DNA of 64,000 nucleotides from Indibacter alkaliphilus LW1 (GTDB lineage: Bacteria > Bacteroidota > Bacteroidia > Cytophagales > Cyclobacteriaceae), in NCBI RefSeq assembly GCF_000295935.2, contig NZ_ALWO02000031.1, positions 1,113 to 65,112 of the forward strand, given 5' to 3'. Each line of letters starts with the position of its first letter. The first letter of the stretch is position 1. A program made the position numbers and the translations under genes. A model generated the notes under the pieces. It was not told the origin of the DNA. It saw only the letters and a list, made by a program, of their open reading frames with translations, and ran no database searches. Of this stretch, positions 1 through 9,465 are shown in pieces.

Positions 1-104
1 TGAACAACAGACATCACTCCTTTCTCATAATCATCAACCAATTTACGCTTAAATTCCTCAGAAAATCTTCTGTGGGAATTAATCCTTTTTCCTGTTTTTA
101 ACAT
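1..104 (-). CDS. IS3-type transposase OrfA-like N-terminus (partial, runs off the left edge)
   Basis: An ATG on the minus strand at 104 opens a frame that stays open to the window edge, giving 34 residues. They include RRFSEEFKRKLVDDYEKG, which matches the start of the helix-turn-helix OrfA proteins of IS3-family elements (the basic FSxEFKxKxV motif before the DNA-binding helices). OrfA binds the element ends and is normally joined to the DDE transposase OrfB by frameshifting. Only the start is visible, so intactness cannot be judged. No terminal inverted repeat was identified between the ATG and the repeat-rich DNA to its right. A non-IS protein with the same HTH_Tnp_1 fold is possible. Confidence 0.7.
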   Translation of the reverse strand, partial: MLKTGKRINSHRRFSEEFKRKLVDDYEKGVMSVV

Positions 105-873
105 CTAGTTTATGGGTTAAAAACGGTCAACCTATTTCAGGGAATGACAGGATGAAAAGGAGAATCGAAGATTGAGAGTAGACTGCCAGCCGTGAGAGGA
201 GAGCCAAGAATCCAGAGCCAAGAGCCAAGAATCAAGATTGGAAAAGTGATCAAGAATCAAGACAGAACCAAATGCCATAGGCATGACAGATATAATAGCC
301 CGGGAATTTATTGCTGGGTTTAAATATTAAGTGTGAGTTTTCAAAGTGCCGTAGGATTTCCTGCCAAAGCTATGGTACGGACGATATTCAAAACAATCAT
401 AAAAGTGTCATGTAATTTTAGGACTTGGCAAGCAGGAAAAGTAGGGGTGAAGAAGAAGGGTAGTAAAATCCCAGAGGGATTTCCTGTTGGTAGCAAGATG
501 TCTCAATAATGGGGTTTCAAGCCTGTAGGGCTTGCCTGATGTTTTGAAAAAAAATCAATTAAAATTGAATGTCGAATGATTGAAGTCTAAATTAGATGGG
601 AGAGCCAAGATAAATTTTAGATTTTACCATGTAGATTTTAGATTTAAAATCGCAAAAAGACCAGTGATAATCTGATAGGAAAGTTTGGCCGAAAGGACTT
701 TACCGTCAGGTTGTGCCTCCGGCACAAATCTTTGCGTCCTCAAAACGATTGCTTAAGAAAGTACAGAAAGGATATAGCCGTAAAGCTCAATTATCATCAA
801 CCAATTCTTTGCGTCATTGCGGGAAAAAGAATTTCGAATTTTAATTGATAAATAATGACGTATCCTTACTCCA
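105..873. other. Non-coding repeat-rich stretch
   Basis: About 770 bases without a convincing gene. It holds a tandem GAGCCAAGA-type motif (199-240), a perfect inverted repeat AAATCCC-AGA-GGGATTT (466-482), a CAAGCC/GGGCTTG palindrome around 518-534, and a stretch around 660-745 with short GC-rich inverted pieces. This mixture beside a transposase gene looks like dispersed-repeat debris. No RNA gene was recognised. Confidence 0.5.
199..240. repeat. GAGCCAAGA short tandem repeat
   Basis: The words GAGCCAAGA and AGCCAAGAATC occur three to four times in about 42 bases with slight variation. They resemble slippage-prone intergenic repeats seen in Cyclobacteriaceae genomes. No coding potential. 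Confidence 0.5.
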
Positions 874-1251
874 TCAATCCTCCGGATAAGGAATATATAC
901 AAAACTGGTGAAGTCCTGATCGACTACAAATAGGCAACAAAATTCATCAGGATCTTTATAGGCCTTTTCAAAATCTTCGATCAATTCCTCAGAAACAAGC
1001 TTTCTTTGGATGAATTCATCGATATAGGTGATGTAATAATTCCAGTCCAGCTGTTTTTCTTCTTTGCCCAAAAGCAACTGGCCAATTGGCTGTTCTTCTT
1101 TGGAAATAGGGAAAATGGGATACCTGGAAAACTTTCTGCTCCTCACTTGATAGGAAGCTTCCTTGAGTATCTCAGATACTTTTATAAAATCCTTGGTGAT
1201 GGTTCCCAGGTATTTTCCGTTTAATTCTGGATCATTGAAATCTGAAATCAT
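874..1251 (-). CDS. Conserved hypothetical protein, 125 aa
   Basis: A soluble 125-residue protein with no signal peptide or membrane segment, rich in acidic and aromatic residues. I do not recognise a named domain. Its start codon overlaps the stop of the rlmD-like gene by four bases (ATGA), so the two are almost certainly co-transcribed and translationally coupled. The sequence reads like a small alpha/beta protein, with a C-terminal strand-rich part ending FVYIPYPED. No function is proposed; coupling to an rRNA methyltransferase does not by itself imply a role in ribosome modification. Confidence 0.8.
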   Translation of the reverse strand: MISDFNDPELNGKYLGTITKDFIKVSEILKEASYQVRSRKFSRYPIFPISKEEQPIGQLLLGKEEKQLDWNYYITYIDEFIQRKLVSEELIEDFEKAYKDPDEFCCLFVVDQDFTSFVYIPYPED

Positions 1252-2660
1252 GATTTTTTCAAAGTTAAGCGTACAACATTTTCTACATGATACGTTTGCG
1301 GGAACATGTCCACGGGCTGTATTTTATCCAAGCTGTATTTTTCTGACAATAAAGCGACATCTCTGGCCTGAGTGGCAGGGTTACAACTCACATAGACAAT
1401 CTTCGGGGCCTCAAGCTGGAGTAACATATTGACCACGTCTTCATGCATTCCGGCTCTTGGTGGATCGGTGATGACTACATCGGGCTTGGAATGCGAAGCA
1501 ATAAATTCATCATTGAGCATATCTTTCATGTCTCCGGCATAAAAGAGCGCATTGTTTATTCCGTTCACTTCTGCATTGAGTTTGGCATCTACAATGGCTG
1601 CTTCCACATACTCAATACCAATCACCTGCTTAGCTTGCTTGGCTACAAAATTGGCAATGGTACCAGTCCCTGTGTACAAATCGTACACTACCTCATCACC
1701 CTGAAGGTCTGCAAATTCTCTTGTTACTTTGTACAATTCGTAAGCCTGTTCAGAATTGGTTTGGTAAAAAGACTTGGGTCCGATTCTGAATTTCAGACCT
1801 TCCATTTCTTCTTCGATAAAAGGCTTGCCCGCGTAGGTCACTACCTCCAGGTCATGAAAGGTCTCATTTTTCTTCAAATTGACGATGTATAGCAGGGCGG
1901 TGATTTGCGGGAATTTATTTTTCAAAAACGCCATCACCATGTCAATTTCTTCCGTTTTGTCTGCTCCGAACTGTACAATCACCATGCTTTCACCGGTACT
2001 GGTACTACGGATGATCAGGTTTCGAAGTAAACCGACCTGATTTCTGATATCATAAAAAGACAGCTTATTGTCCAGCGCAAATTCCCTAAGTTCATTTCTG
2101 ACTTCATTGGAAATATTGCCTTGCAGGTAACAATGCTCGATATCTACGATTTTGTCAAACATCTTCGGAATATGGAACCCCAATGCATTTCTTTCAAACT
2201 CTGCTCCTGAATCTATTTCTTCCCTCGTCAGCCAGCGGTTGTTGGAAAAAGTAAAGTCAAGCTTATTTCTATAATACCGGGTATTATCCGAACCTATAAT
2301 TGGTTGGACTTCAGGCATGTTTTCAACCTTCCCAATCCGGCTAAATTGATCCACTACCTGTTGTCTTTTATAGCTTTTTTGCAAATCATAGTTGATGTGT
2401 TGCCACTTACAACCTCCGCAGGTACCGAAATGGCTGCAAAAAGGCTCTATTCTATCTTTGGAATACTCATGAAAGTGTACCGGTTCCCCTTCCATAAAGG
2501 AGCTTTTGCCTCTTGTAATTCTGACATCTACGACATCTCCTGGTGCCACATCTTTCACAAATACCACTTTCCCGTCATGATGTCCCACGCATTTTCCCTC
2601 AGTAGCAATCCTTTCTATCTTCAGGTCGGTGACCACCTTATTTTTCATCTTTCTTGACAT
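1248..2660 (-). CDS. rlmD: 23S rRNA (uracil-C5)-methyltransferase, RlmD/RumA family
   Basis: An S-adenosylmethionine-dependent enzyme that methylates C5 of a uracil in 23S rRNA. The 470 residues show an N-terminal TRAM-type RNA-binding domain (about 8-65), then a four-cysteine iron-sulfur cluster set (Cys75, Cys81, Cys84 in CSHFGTCGGC, and Cys177 in IEHCYL), then a Rossmann methyltransferase domain. The DPPRAGMH motif and the catalytic VSCNP with Cys426 are intact. Length fits the family. The nearest alternatives are other members of the RumA/TrmA superfamily, and many Bacteroidota carry more than one paralogue, so the exact uridine targeted is not certain. It heads a two-gene unit with the hypothetical protein that overlaps its stop. 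Confidence 0.93.
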   Translation of the reverse strand: MSRKMKNKVVTDLKIERIATEGKCVGHHDGKVVFVKDVAPGDVVDVRITRGKSSFMEGEPVHFHEYSKDRIEPFCSHFGTCGGCKWQHINYDLQKSYKRQQVVDQFSRIGKVENMPEVQPIIGSDNTRYYRNKLDFTFSNNRWLTREEIDSGAEFERNALGFHIPKMFDKIVDIEHCYLQGNISNEVRNELREFALDNKLSFYDIRNQVGLLRNLIIRSTSTGESMVIVQFGADKTEEIDMVMAFLKNKFPQITALLYIVNLKKNETFHDLEVVTYAGKPFIEEEMEGLKFRIGPKSFYQTNSEQAYELYKVTREFADLQGDEVVYDLYTGTGTIANFVAKQAKQVIGIEYVEAAIVDAKLNAEVNGINNALFYAGDMKDMLNDEFIASHSKPDVVITDPPRAGMHEDVVNMLLQLEAPKIVYVSCNPATQARDVALLSEKYSLDKIQPVDMFPQTYHVENVVRLTLKKS

Positions 2661-2825
2661 GGGCGCAAAATTAAGAAAAAAGCCTTAGCCCCTACCGTTT
2701 TCCAAATAAGATTCCTAAAAGCCCTCCGATCTGATGGGCCTAAAAATAATATTTCGGTCAAAAGCCATTTTACTTTCACAGCTCCGGCCTATATTTTTAT
2801 CTTTATCCCACAAAAGAGCTTATAA

Positions 2826-3638
2826 ATGAAATTCAAAGATAAAGTAGTCATCATTACCGGTGCCACATCTGGAATTGGGGAAGCCTGTGCCATGGCTTTT
2901 GGGAAAGAGGGAGCTAAGGTGGTGATCACAGGAAGAAAACAAGTGAAAATCGATAATAGCTTACATAGACTACAGCAGGAAGGAATAGAAGCAATGGGGG
3001 TTCTGGCAGATGCTGCTTCTGAGACAGACAATGAAAAAATAGCCCTGGAGACCATCGAAAAGTATGGAAAGATTGATGTTTTGATTAATAATGCAGGGAT
3101 TTCTATGCGTGCTCTTTTTGAGGATCTTGATTTGGATGTGTTCAAAAAAGTGATGGACACCAATTTTTATGGAGCGGTATATGCCACTAAATACTGCTTG
3201 CCTGAAATCCTCAAAAACACCGGAAGCATAGTAGCCGTGTCTTCCATTAATGGTTACCGTGGAACTCCCGCCCGAACAGCTTACACTGCAAGCAAATATG
3301 CAATGAACGGGTTTTTTGAGGCTCTTCGAACAGAAGTGATGAAAAGAGGCGTACATGTGCTTGTGGCAAGTCCGGGTTTTACCGCCTCCAATATTCGGAA
3401 CAATGCGCTTACAGCAGACGGGCAGTCTCAGGGAGAATCACCAAGGGAAGAAGATAAAATGATGAGTGCGGAAGAGGTTGCTGCGGAAATCCTGAAAGCT
3501 ACGATCAAAAGAAAAAGAGACCTTGTCTTGACCAAGCAGGGGAAATTGGCAGTATTTCTGAATAAGTGGATGCCTGGAACTATGGATACATTGGTGTACA
3601 ATACTATGGCAAAAGAAAAAGATTCACCTTTCAAATAG
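2826..3638 (+). CDS. SDR family oxidoreductase
   Basis: A 270-residue classical short-chain dehydrogenase/reductase that uses NAD(P)H. The N-terminal Rossmann motif GATSGIG (about 12-18), the structural NNAG motif (about 88-91), the catalytic serine region VAVSSING and the YTASK active-site motif are all present. A basic segment after strand 2 (TGRKQVK) hints at NADPH preference. The C-terminus is longer than the core fold and ends in a hydrophilic DSPFK tail. The substrate cannot be read from sequence. The stop TAG is followed directly by the ATG of the helicase gene, so they probably share a transcript. Confidence 0.92.
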   Translation: MKFKDKVVIITGATSGIGEACAMAFGKEGAKVVITGRKQVKIDNSLHRLQQEGIEAMGVLADAASETDNEKIALETIEKYGKIDVLINNAGISMRALFEDLDLDVFKKVMDTNFYGAVYATKYCLPEILKNTGSIVAVSSINGYRGTPARTAYTASKYAMNGFFEALRTEVMKRGVHVLVASPGFTASNIRNNALTADGQSQGESPREEDKMMSAEEVAAEILKATIKRKRDLVLTKQGKLAVFLNKWMPGTMDTLVYNTMAKEKDSPFK

Positions 3639-6600
3639 ATGACGCTCAAAGAAACCCTTCAGATCTACTTGAATAGATTAGTTGACTTATCCAGCAGAAA
3701 TAGGTCAATTTATCTTTATAAGCTACTCAGCAGTCAGATGATAGACTTGAAGGATTTAAATTTTTTGAATGGATCTGCTGATTTTTCAATTATTCAAGAG
3801 CTTTTGGGGAAGAAAAAGAAAATACCCTTAATTGCCCTGACAGATTTGAGGGATGAAAAAAACAACCTGATATCAATTAGGCTGAAACGACTTCAACACC
3901 TCAGCAAGACAATAGAAGGAGAGACCGGAGAGAAAAGCCTTCAACTGGCCTGGCCCTTTGTAGAAGGTAAACTGATGAACGGACAACTGATACGATGTCC
4001 TTTGATTTTTTTTCCTGTGGAATTGGTCAAAGAGGAAAGACAATGGATATTGAAAAAGGTTAGCTCTGAAGAGCCGGAATTTAACCGTTCTTTTCTATTG
4101 GCATTGACAAATGCTGGGCAACTGGATTCGAAAAAAATCATGGATGAAAATCCGGTTGGAGGATTTTCCAAGGAAGCAGTTGCTTTTAGAAATAACTTAT
4201 ACGCATGGATTAAGGGAAGATTACCTATCAACTTTTCCCAAGAACTATATGAGGATAAGTTAACAAGATTTCCGGACGTCAACCGCTCCTTGGATGAAGA
4301 TCGATTAGGATTTGGTCAGTTGGCTTTGAAACCCTATGCTGTTCTTGGACATTTTTCCCAGAGTGCTGGGTTTTTGATTGAGGATTATGAGCATTTGATT
4401 ACCCAGGAGGACTCAGCTGACTTGGAGCAGCTTTTCGAAAAATACTTTACCAGGGAAAGTGAGTCTCTGGAATCTGCCAGGGAGGAGCAGATGTATACGG
4501 TTTTTCCCATAGATGCAAGTCAGGAAAATGTACTCAAAGCGGTAAGGTCAGGGCATTCCTGCGTGGTGGAGGGACCTCCCGGTACAGGTAAGTCCCAATT
4601 GATCAGCAATCTTGCCATCGATTACATGTGCAGGGGAAAAAGGGTGCTCGTCGTCTCCCAGAAAAGGGCAGCTCTTGATGTGGTTTTCAACCGCCTTTCG
4701 GAAAATGGCTTTGGTGCTTTTTTAGGGTTGGTACACGATTTCAGAGGGGATAGAAAGGGGTTGTTTGAAAAAATAGCTGATCAGATACAGTCCTTGGAAA
4801 GGTATCGGGAGCTCAATAGAACGGTAGATGCCATCCAGTTGGAAAGACAATTTTCTCAGCTCTCCAGACTAATTGAAAGTCATTCGGAATATTTTGAGGA
4901 TTTCAGAAAAGCTTTGTTCAACACAGAAGAGTGTGATGTCCCGATCAAAGAATTGTACCTAAGCTCAACTTTGGAAGAATCCTATTTTGACATGATCCAG
5001 CATTACAAAAGGCTGACTTTTGATAAGGTACCTGACTTTTTGAGGGATTTTAAAGAGTACGGAGTTTATTACCGTAAATTCCAGCAGTCAGATTCTTTTT
5101 GGTTGCACCGGGTAGATTTCAGTAATTTTTCGGGTAGTTCCCAAAACCGTATTTCTGAAATTCTGGATGAAATTGTTTTGTTCAAATCGCATATTTCAGA
5201 TTATTTAAAAAAGGGAGAGAGTTTTGAACCTGCAGTTCTTTTTGAGCTTTTTGGCAATAAGGTAAAATTCGGTCAACTCATTCAAGAAATGCGGGACCCT
5301 GAGACAAAGGAAGTTCTGATTAGGATTTCGGAGGTGAAAACTGAGGAAATTGACTTGCTGTGGCTTCAAAACAAACTGGATACTGTAAAAAAACTTCTAG
5401 CACATGAGGGAGTTGATTGGTACTGTTCGGATGAAGAGGTAGAGGAATGCTTAACCCTAGCTATTCAATATGCAGCCAAGAACAAAAAGTGGTGGTCGGG
5501 TTTTGACTGGCCATGGGAAAGGAAAAAATATCAGAGAATTTTAGAACTATTGGAGGCTAATCAGCTTGAGAAAGAAGAAATAAATATTTTGATTTCCAAG
5601 CTTGAAAACAGGCAAAACCTCAACCACCAACTGACTCTGCTATCTGCAAAGGATTGGCTGGAGTTGCCTTCAAGGCCTTTTGATTTCACTTCTTTCAATC
5701 ACTTTGCGACAGTACACCTGGCCGCTGTCCAGACCAAATTGACACTTCATGAGTGGGGTAAAACCGGTGAGTTTATTTATTCCAGGATCAAAGATCCAGT
5801 AAATAGTGAACGGAGCTTGGATTGGTTAAGGGACCAAGTGAATTACCTGGAAAGCAAGCTGGGGCAATGGCTTGTTTATTTTTCAAAAATTCAAATACAG
5901 CATCTATTTGTACAAAGCAGGGGGAAGGATATTCATGCCCTGAAAAATGAGCTGCCCAAATTTTTTGATGAATTGGTGGCTTTTGATGGGCTCAGAAAAA
6001 GGTTAGGTTCAGTTGAAATAGCATTGATGGAAAAGATATTGGATACCTATCCCGAAAGTTCATTCAATGAGATGGTTGGTTTTTTTCTTTCGGGATTGAA
6101 GCATGCTTGGATAGATCATATTGAAAAAAAATATCCTGTACTTCGTGAGATCAGCACTCCTAAGGCACTGAATATGCAGGAGGAGTTGATGAGTGCTGTA
6201 GTAGAGAAATGGAAAATATCACGTTTTATTGCTGAGTTGCGCCTGCGTGAAAAGACCTTTCAAGAGTTAGAATTTAACCGTCTGGGGAACCTTCTGACAT
6301 ACCGTGAACTGCTTCATCAAGTAAGTAAGAAAAAACGAGTTTGGAGTATTAAAAAGCTTGTTGAATCCTTTGAAAGTGAAATCTTCCGATTGGTACCTTG
6401 TTGGTTGTGTTCACCGGATACAGTTTCAGCTTTGTTTCCAATGCAGCAGAGTTTTGACTTGGTCATTTTCGATGAGTCTTCCCAGTGTTTTGTGGAAAGG
6501 GGTCTACCAGCAATGTTAAGGGGTAAGCAGGCAGTGATAGCGGGTGATTCCTGTCAGCTTCAGCCTTTTGATCTATACCAAGTGAGGTTGGATACAGATG

Positions 6601-7577
6601 AAGAGGGGTTGGAAACGGAAACCGATTCACTTTTAAATCTAGCCTCAAATTATTTTCAGAAATTTTGGCTTCAAGGGCATTATAGAAGTAGTCAGCCTGA
6701 GTTGATCTATTTTTCTAATAGGAAGTTTTATGGAGGTAGGTTGGAAATGCTGTCCCAAAGAGCATTGTTAAATCAGAAGATAATGCCTTTTCAATTGCAT
6801 CATGTAGAAGGAGTGTGGGAAAAGCAACAAAACCATTTAGAAGCAGATAAGGTCGTTTCTGTAGTCAGACGGATTCAGTCAGAAAATCCGAAAGACAGCA
6901 TAGGTATCATTACTTTCAATTTTTTTCAAATGGAACTCATTCGGGAAAAATTAGAAGTGGAGAGGCAAATTGATCTGGAAAGGCTTAAAGTCAAAAATAT
7001 AGAGAATGTTCAGGGAGATGAATTTGACCAAGTAGTTTTTTCCACCGGTTATGCCAGAAATAAAAAGGGAAAGCTGATTGCAAATTTTGGATTGCTTTCC
7101 AGGCAAGGCGGCGGAAACAGACTGAACGTAGCCATTACCCGTGCCAAGAAAAAAATCATTTTGGTGACGAGTCTGAATTCCAGAGACTTTAGCCAACAAC
7201 AATTGAAGAATGAGGGAATTGCTCTCTTAAAAAATTATTTCAGCTTTATTGAGAGATTGGTCAATGGGGAAGAATTGGAACACGAGGAGAGGAAATTAAG
7301 AGGCTATGAATCTGCTTGGTTTTTGAAGGACAGATTGGCTGAAAGACATAAGGAATTGAATCTTAACATGTATTCTGCCTCTCTGTGGATGGATATGGCT
7401 ATCCGGGAGAATGGGAAGTATAAAGGTGCAATACTTTCAGATGATGATAGGTTGTACGGTGTAGGCAGTGCTAAGGAAGCATTTGTATATCACCCACTCC
7501 AACTGAAAGAGAAAGGCTGGCCTTATAGATTTGTATTCAGCCGGCAATATTGGATGGGGCAGGACTTTTTGGGCTAG
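3639..7577 (+). CDS. Large superfamily 1 helicase (DUF4011-like N-terminus) with VSR-like C-terminal domain
   Basis: A 1312-residue ATP-dependent helicase of the UPF1-like/AAA_11-AAA_12 type. The N-terminus (LVDLSSRNRSIYLYKL) resembles DUF4011. Walker A GPPGTGKS is at about residue 312 and Walker B DESSQ at about 945, with a roughly 600-residue insertion between them. Later helicase motifs GHYRSS, NVQGDEFD and NVAITRAKK (about 1163) are intact. The last ~95 residues follow the layout of the VSR/MTES_1575-type endonuclease domain: MDMAI, GAILSDDD, then GWPYRFVFSRQYW. The position expected to be glutamate in the catalytic IExDG motif is leucine, so nuclease activity is doubtful. Related helicase-nuclease proteins occur in anti-phage islands; a repair role is equally possible. 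It starts immediately after the SDR stop. Confidence 0.85.
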   Translation: MTLKETLQIYLNRLVDLSSRNRSIYLYKLLSSQMIDLKDLNFLNGSADFSIIQELLGKKKKIPLIALTDLRDEKNNLISIRLKRLQHLSKTIEGETGEKSLQLAWPFVEGKLMNGQLIRCPLIFFPVELVKEERQWILKKVSSEEPEFNRSFLLALTNAGQLDSKKIMDENPVGGFSKEAVAFRNNLYAWIKGRLPINFSQELYEDKLTRFPDVNRSLDEDRLGFGQLALKPYAVLGHFSQSAGFLIEDYEHLITQEDSADLEQLFEKYFTRESESLESAREEQMYTVFPIDASQENVLKAVRSGHSCVVEGPPGTGKSQLISNLAIDYMCRGKRVLVVSQKRAALDVVFNRLSENGFGAFLGLVHDFRGDRKGLFEKIADQIQSLERYRELNRTVDAIQLERQFSQLSRLIESHSEYFEDFRKALFNTEECDVPIKELYLSSTLEESYFDMIQHYKRLTFDKVPDFLRDFKEYGVYYRKFQQSDSFWLHRVDFSNFSGSSQNRISEILDEIVLFKSHISDYLKKGESFEPAVLFELFGNKVKFGQLIQEMRDPETKEVLIRISEVKTEEIDLLWLQNKLDTVKKLLAHEGVDWYCSDEEVEECLTLAIQYAAKNKKWWSGFDWPWERKKYQRILELLEANQLEKEEINILISKLENRQNLNHQLTLLSAKDWLELPSRPFDFTSFNHFATVHLAAVQTKLTLHEWGKTGEFIYSRIKDPVNSERSLDWLRDQVNYLESKLGQWLVYFSKIQIQHLFVQSRGKDIHALKNELPKFFDELVAFDGLRKRLGSVEIALMEKILDTYPESSFNEMVGFFLSGLKHAWIDHIEKKYPVLREISTPKALNMQEELMSAVVEKWKISRFIAELRLREKTFQELEFNRLGNLLTYRELLHQVSKKKRVWSIKKLVESFESEIFRLVPCWLCSPDTVSALFPMQQSFDLVIFDESSQCFVERGLPAMLRGKQAVIAGDSCQLQPFDLYQVRLDTDEEGLETETDSLLNLASNYFQKFWLQGHYRSSQPELIYFSNRKFYGGRLEMLSQRALLNQKIMPFQLHHVEGVWEKQQNHLEADKVVSVVRRIQSENPKDSIGIITFNFFQMELIREKLEVERQIDLERLKVKNIENVQGDEFDQVVFSTGYARNKKGKLIANFGLLSRQGGGNRLNVAITRAKKKIILVTSLNSRDFSQQQLKNEGIALLKNYFSFIERLVNGEELEHEERKLRGYESAWFLKDRLAERHKELNLNMYSASLWMDMAIRENGKYKGAILSDDDRLYGVGSAKEAFVYHPLQLKEKGWPYRFVFSRQYWMGQDFLG

Positions 7578-7580
7578 GTC

Positions 7581-8027
7581 TTATTTGACTCTTTTCAAGC
7601 CTACAGCTTCAATTCCTCGAAGGTTTTCTAAACGCATGTATTGGACAAAATGAATAGACCTATAATTTTCTCCTGATTCTATGGGTAAAGTATCAAACCG
7701 GGCATAAGTATTTCCGTACCCAGTTCCAAGTGGTTTGCCCGAAGTGCTTTCAAACAATGGGATATTGACCAATTGGGACTCAATTTCCTTTCCTGCAGAG
7801 TCCAAAAGAAAATATCTCAGGTACAGATTTCGGAATTCGTAGTCCTGATTGTATTTCACAGCAATCAGAGAAGCTGAGCTTTCCAAGGGATCTTCAAAAT
7901 GAAAGGATACGGTATCGTTCAGGATCCAGGATTGGGATTCCATACCTTGGTATTTTTCAAAAACCCTGTCGGAATCACAGGCGCAGAGCATAGCCGTTGC
8001 CATTACAAAAAGGAAAATTCTTTTCAT
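7581..8027 (-). CDS. gldH: Gliding motility-associated lipoprotein GldH
   Basis: A 148-residue exported lipoprotein. The start is placed at the ATG giving MKRIFLF, followed by a hydrophobic stretch and the lipobox MLCAC with Cys17; longer frames upstream only overlap the ricT-like gene. GldH is one of the Gld lipoproteins of the Bacteroidota type IX secretion/gliding machinery and is also conserved in non-gliding members of the phylum. The mature part is a beta-rich ~130-residue domain with the GldH pattern (SWILNDTVSFHFE, RYFLLD, PLGTGYG, MRLENLRGIEAVGL). Its start lies one base after the ricT-like stop, so the two are translated from one transcript. Confidence 0.87.
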   Translation of the reverse strand: MKRIFLFVMATAMLCACDSDRVFEKYQGMESQSWILNDTVSFHFEDPLESSASLIAVKYNQDYEFRNLYLRYFLLDSAGKEIESQLVNIPLFESTSGKPLGTGYGNTYARFDTLPIESGENYRSIHFVQYMRLENLRGIEAVGLKRVK

Positions 8028-8028
8028 T

Positions 8029-9423
8029 CTATTGGTCCTTGTTCTGATCACCTTTGTTTCTGGGTGGAAATTTTCTTCTTCCCCTATTCTTTGGTCTAGA
8101 TGGATTTTCGTTGGTATTGCCCGAATTAGGATTATCCTGCTTGGCTTGAGTCTTCGGTGTAGCCTTACCTCTATTGGGTTGATTTCTTCTTCCGGGCTTA
8201 TTATTTCTCCTGTTTTCCTGGCCTTCTTTGGTGTTATCTCGATTGGGACTTGAATCAGTTTTGGGCTGATTTTGTCTGTTGCTTCCAGAGCTGGCTGATT
8301 GGTCAGCGTCAGTTCTTGGTTTTTTTCTTTTTTTCTTTTTCTTCTTGGTACTGAATTTTTTATCCAATCTCTCGAGTTCCAAGGTGGATTTGATCGCTTC
8401 ATTATCAAACTCCTGCTCTTTGTTATTCATCAGATCAAAAGGAGTGATACCTTTTTCATTGAGTTCCTGAATCTCTTTGACTCTTTCACAGGTGATTGAA
8501 TGCCAGTTATTGTCATTGTTATAACTGAACCACATCAGCTTTCTGAAAATATCGGTCTTTTGCAGTTTGGCTGTACCAGTCTCAGTTTGCAAAGGTCTAT
8601 CTACAGTAGGTACATCTTCCAGCGCCTGCATGTAGGTGTCGAGCTCGTAATTGAGGCAGCATTTCAATCTTCCACATTGTCCGGAAAGTTTGCTTGGGTT
8701 TAAGGAGAGATTCTGGTAGCGGGCTGCTGAGGTAGATACACTTTTGAAGTCATGAATCCAGGTAGAGCAGCAGAGTTCGCGTCCACATACTCCGATTCCT
8801 CCCAATCTACCGGCCTCTTGTCTCAAGCTTATTTGCCTCATTTCCACCCGGATTTTGAATTCAGAAGCAAGGAGCTTGATCAATTCTCTGAAATCTACCC
8901 GGTCATCTGCTGAGTAGTAAAAAGTTGCTTTTGAATTGTCTGCCTGAAACTCTACATCTGAGAGTTTCATCTGAAGATTCAATTCATCAATGATTTGCTT
9001 GCTACGGTATAAGGTGGGGATTTCTCTGTTTTTGGCATCGTCCCATTTTTCAATGTCTTTTTGGGTAGCAATCCGGTAGATCCTCAGAATGTTGTCATCA
9101 TTTCTGATTTTTCTTTTCTGCATTTGAAGCCTTACAAGTTCTCCTTGAAGGGAAATGTACCCGATATGATGTCCGTTTGGAACGTCCACGACTACTGGGT
9201 CACCTGTTGTCAAGTGGAGGTGATCTACATTTCGGTAATACTCTTTTCTCCCGCCTTTAAATTTGACTTCTACAATATCGAATTTATCTACAGTTGGAAT
9301 GCCCATATGGGACAACCAATCAAAAGAATTCATTTTATTACAATCGCTCGTACCACAAGTGCCGTTGTTTTGACAGCCCCCGCTATTCCCAGTGGTGGTA
9401 GAGCAGCTACTACATCCTGCCAT
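8029..9423 (-). CDS. PSP1/RicT-like regulatory protein with lysine/asparagine-rich tail
   Basis: 464 residues in three parts. The N-terminus is Cys-rich (Cys4, 7, 17, 23, 28). Residues ~50-280 form the PSP1 domain with the GVCGRELCCSTW and GQCGRLKCC cysteine motifs typical of RicT/YaaT. The C-terminal ~110 residues are a low-complexity basic tail rich in K, R, N, P and Q. In Bacillus, RicT works in an iron-sulfur complex affecting RNase Y and phosphorelay signalling; the role in Bacteroidota is not established, so only the family name is transferred. It precedes gldH by one base, and this pairing is, from memory, common in the phylum. The tail looks disordered and could bind nucleic acid. Confidence 0.87.
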   Translation of the reverse strand: MAGCSSCSTTTGNSGGCQNNGTCGTSDCNKMNSFDWLSHMGIPTVDKFDIVEVKFKGGRKEYYRNVDHLHLTTGDPVVVDVPNGHHIGYISLQGELVRLQMQKRKIRNDDNILRIYRIATQKDIEKWDDAKNREIPTLYRSKQIIDELNLQMKLSDVEFQADNSKATFYYSADDRVDFRELIKLLASEFKIRVEMRQISLRQEAGRLGGIGVCGRELCCSTWIHDFKSVSTSAARYQNLSLNPSKLSGQCGRLKCCLNYELDTYMQALEDVPTVDRPLQTETGTAKLQKTDIFRKLMWFSYNNDNNWHSITCERVKEIQELNEKGITPFDLMNNKEQEFDNEAIKSTLELERLDKKFSTKKKKKKRKKPRTDADQSASSGSNRQNQPKTDSSPNRDNTKEGQENRRNNKPGRRNQPNRGKATPKTQAKQDNPNSGNTNENPSRPKNRGRRKFPPRNKGDQNKDQ

Positions 9424-9465
9424 AATTATATATTAAGGGAGCATTTGCTCCTCCTCGATTTGGGT

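Noticed and set aside
1006-2657. Several plus-strand frames opposite rlmD and its neighbour
   Set aside because: Low-complexity or Phe/His-rich translations of the antisense of well supported genes.
8029-8408. N-terminal extension of gldH through the ricT-like gene
   Set aside because: The extension is highly basic and only shadows the low-complexity tail of the ricT-like gene; the true start has a signal peptide and lipobox.
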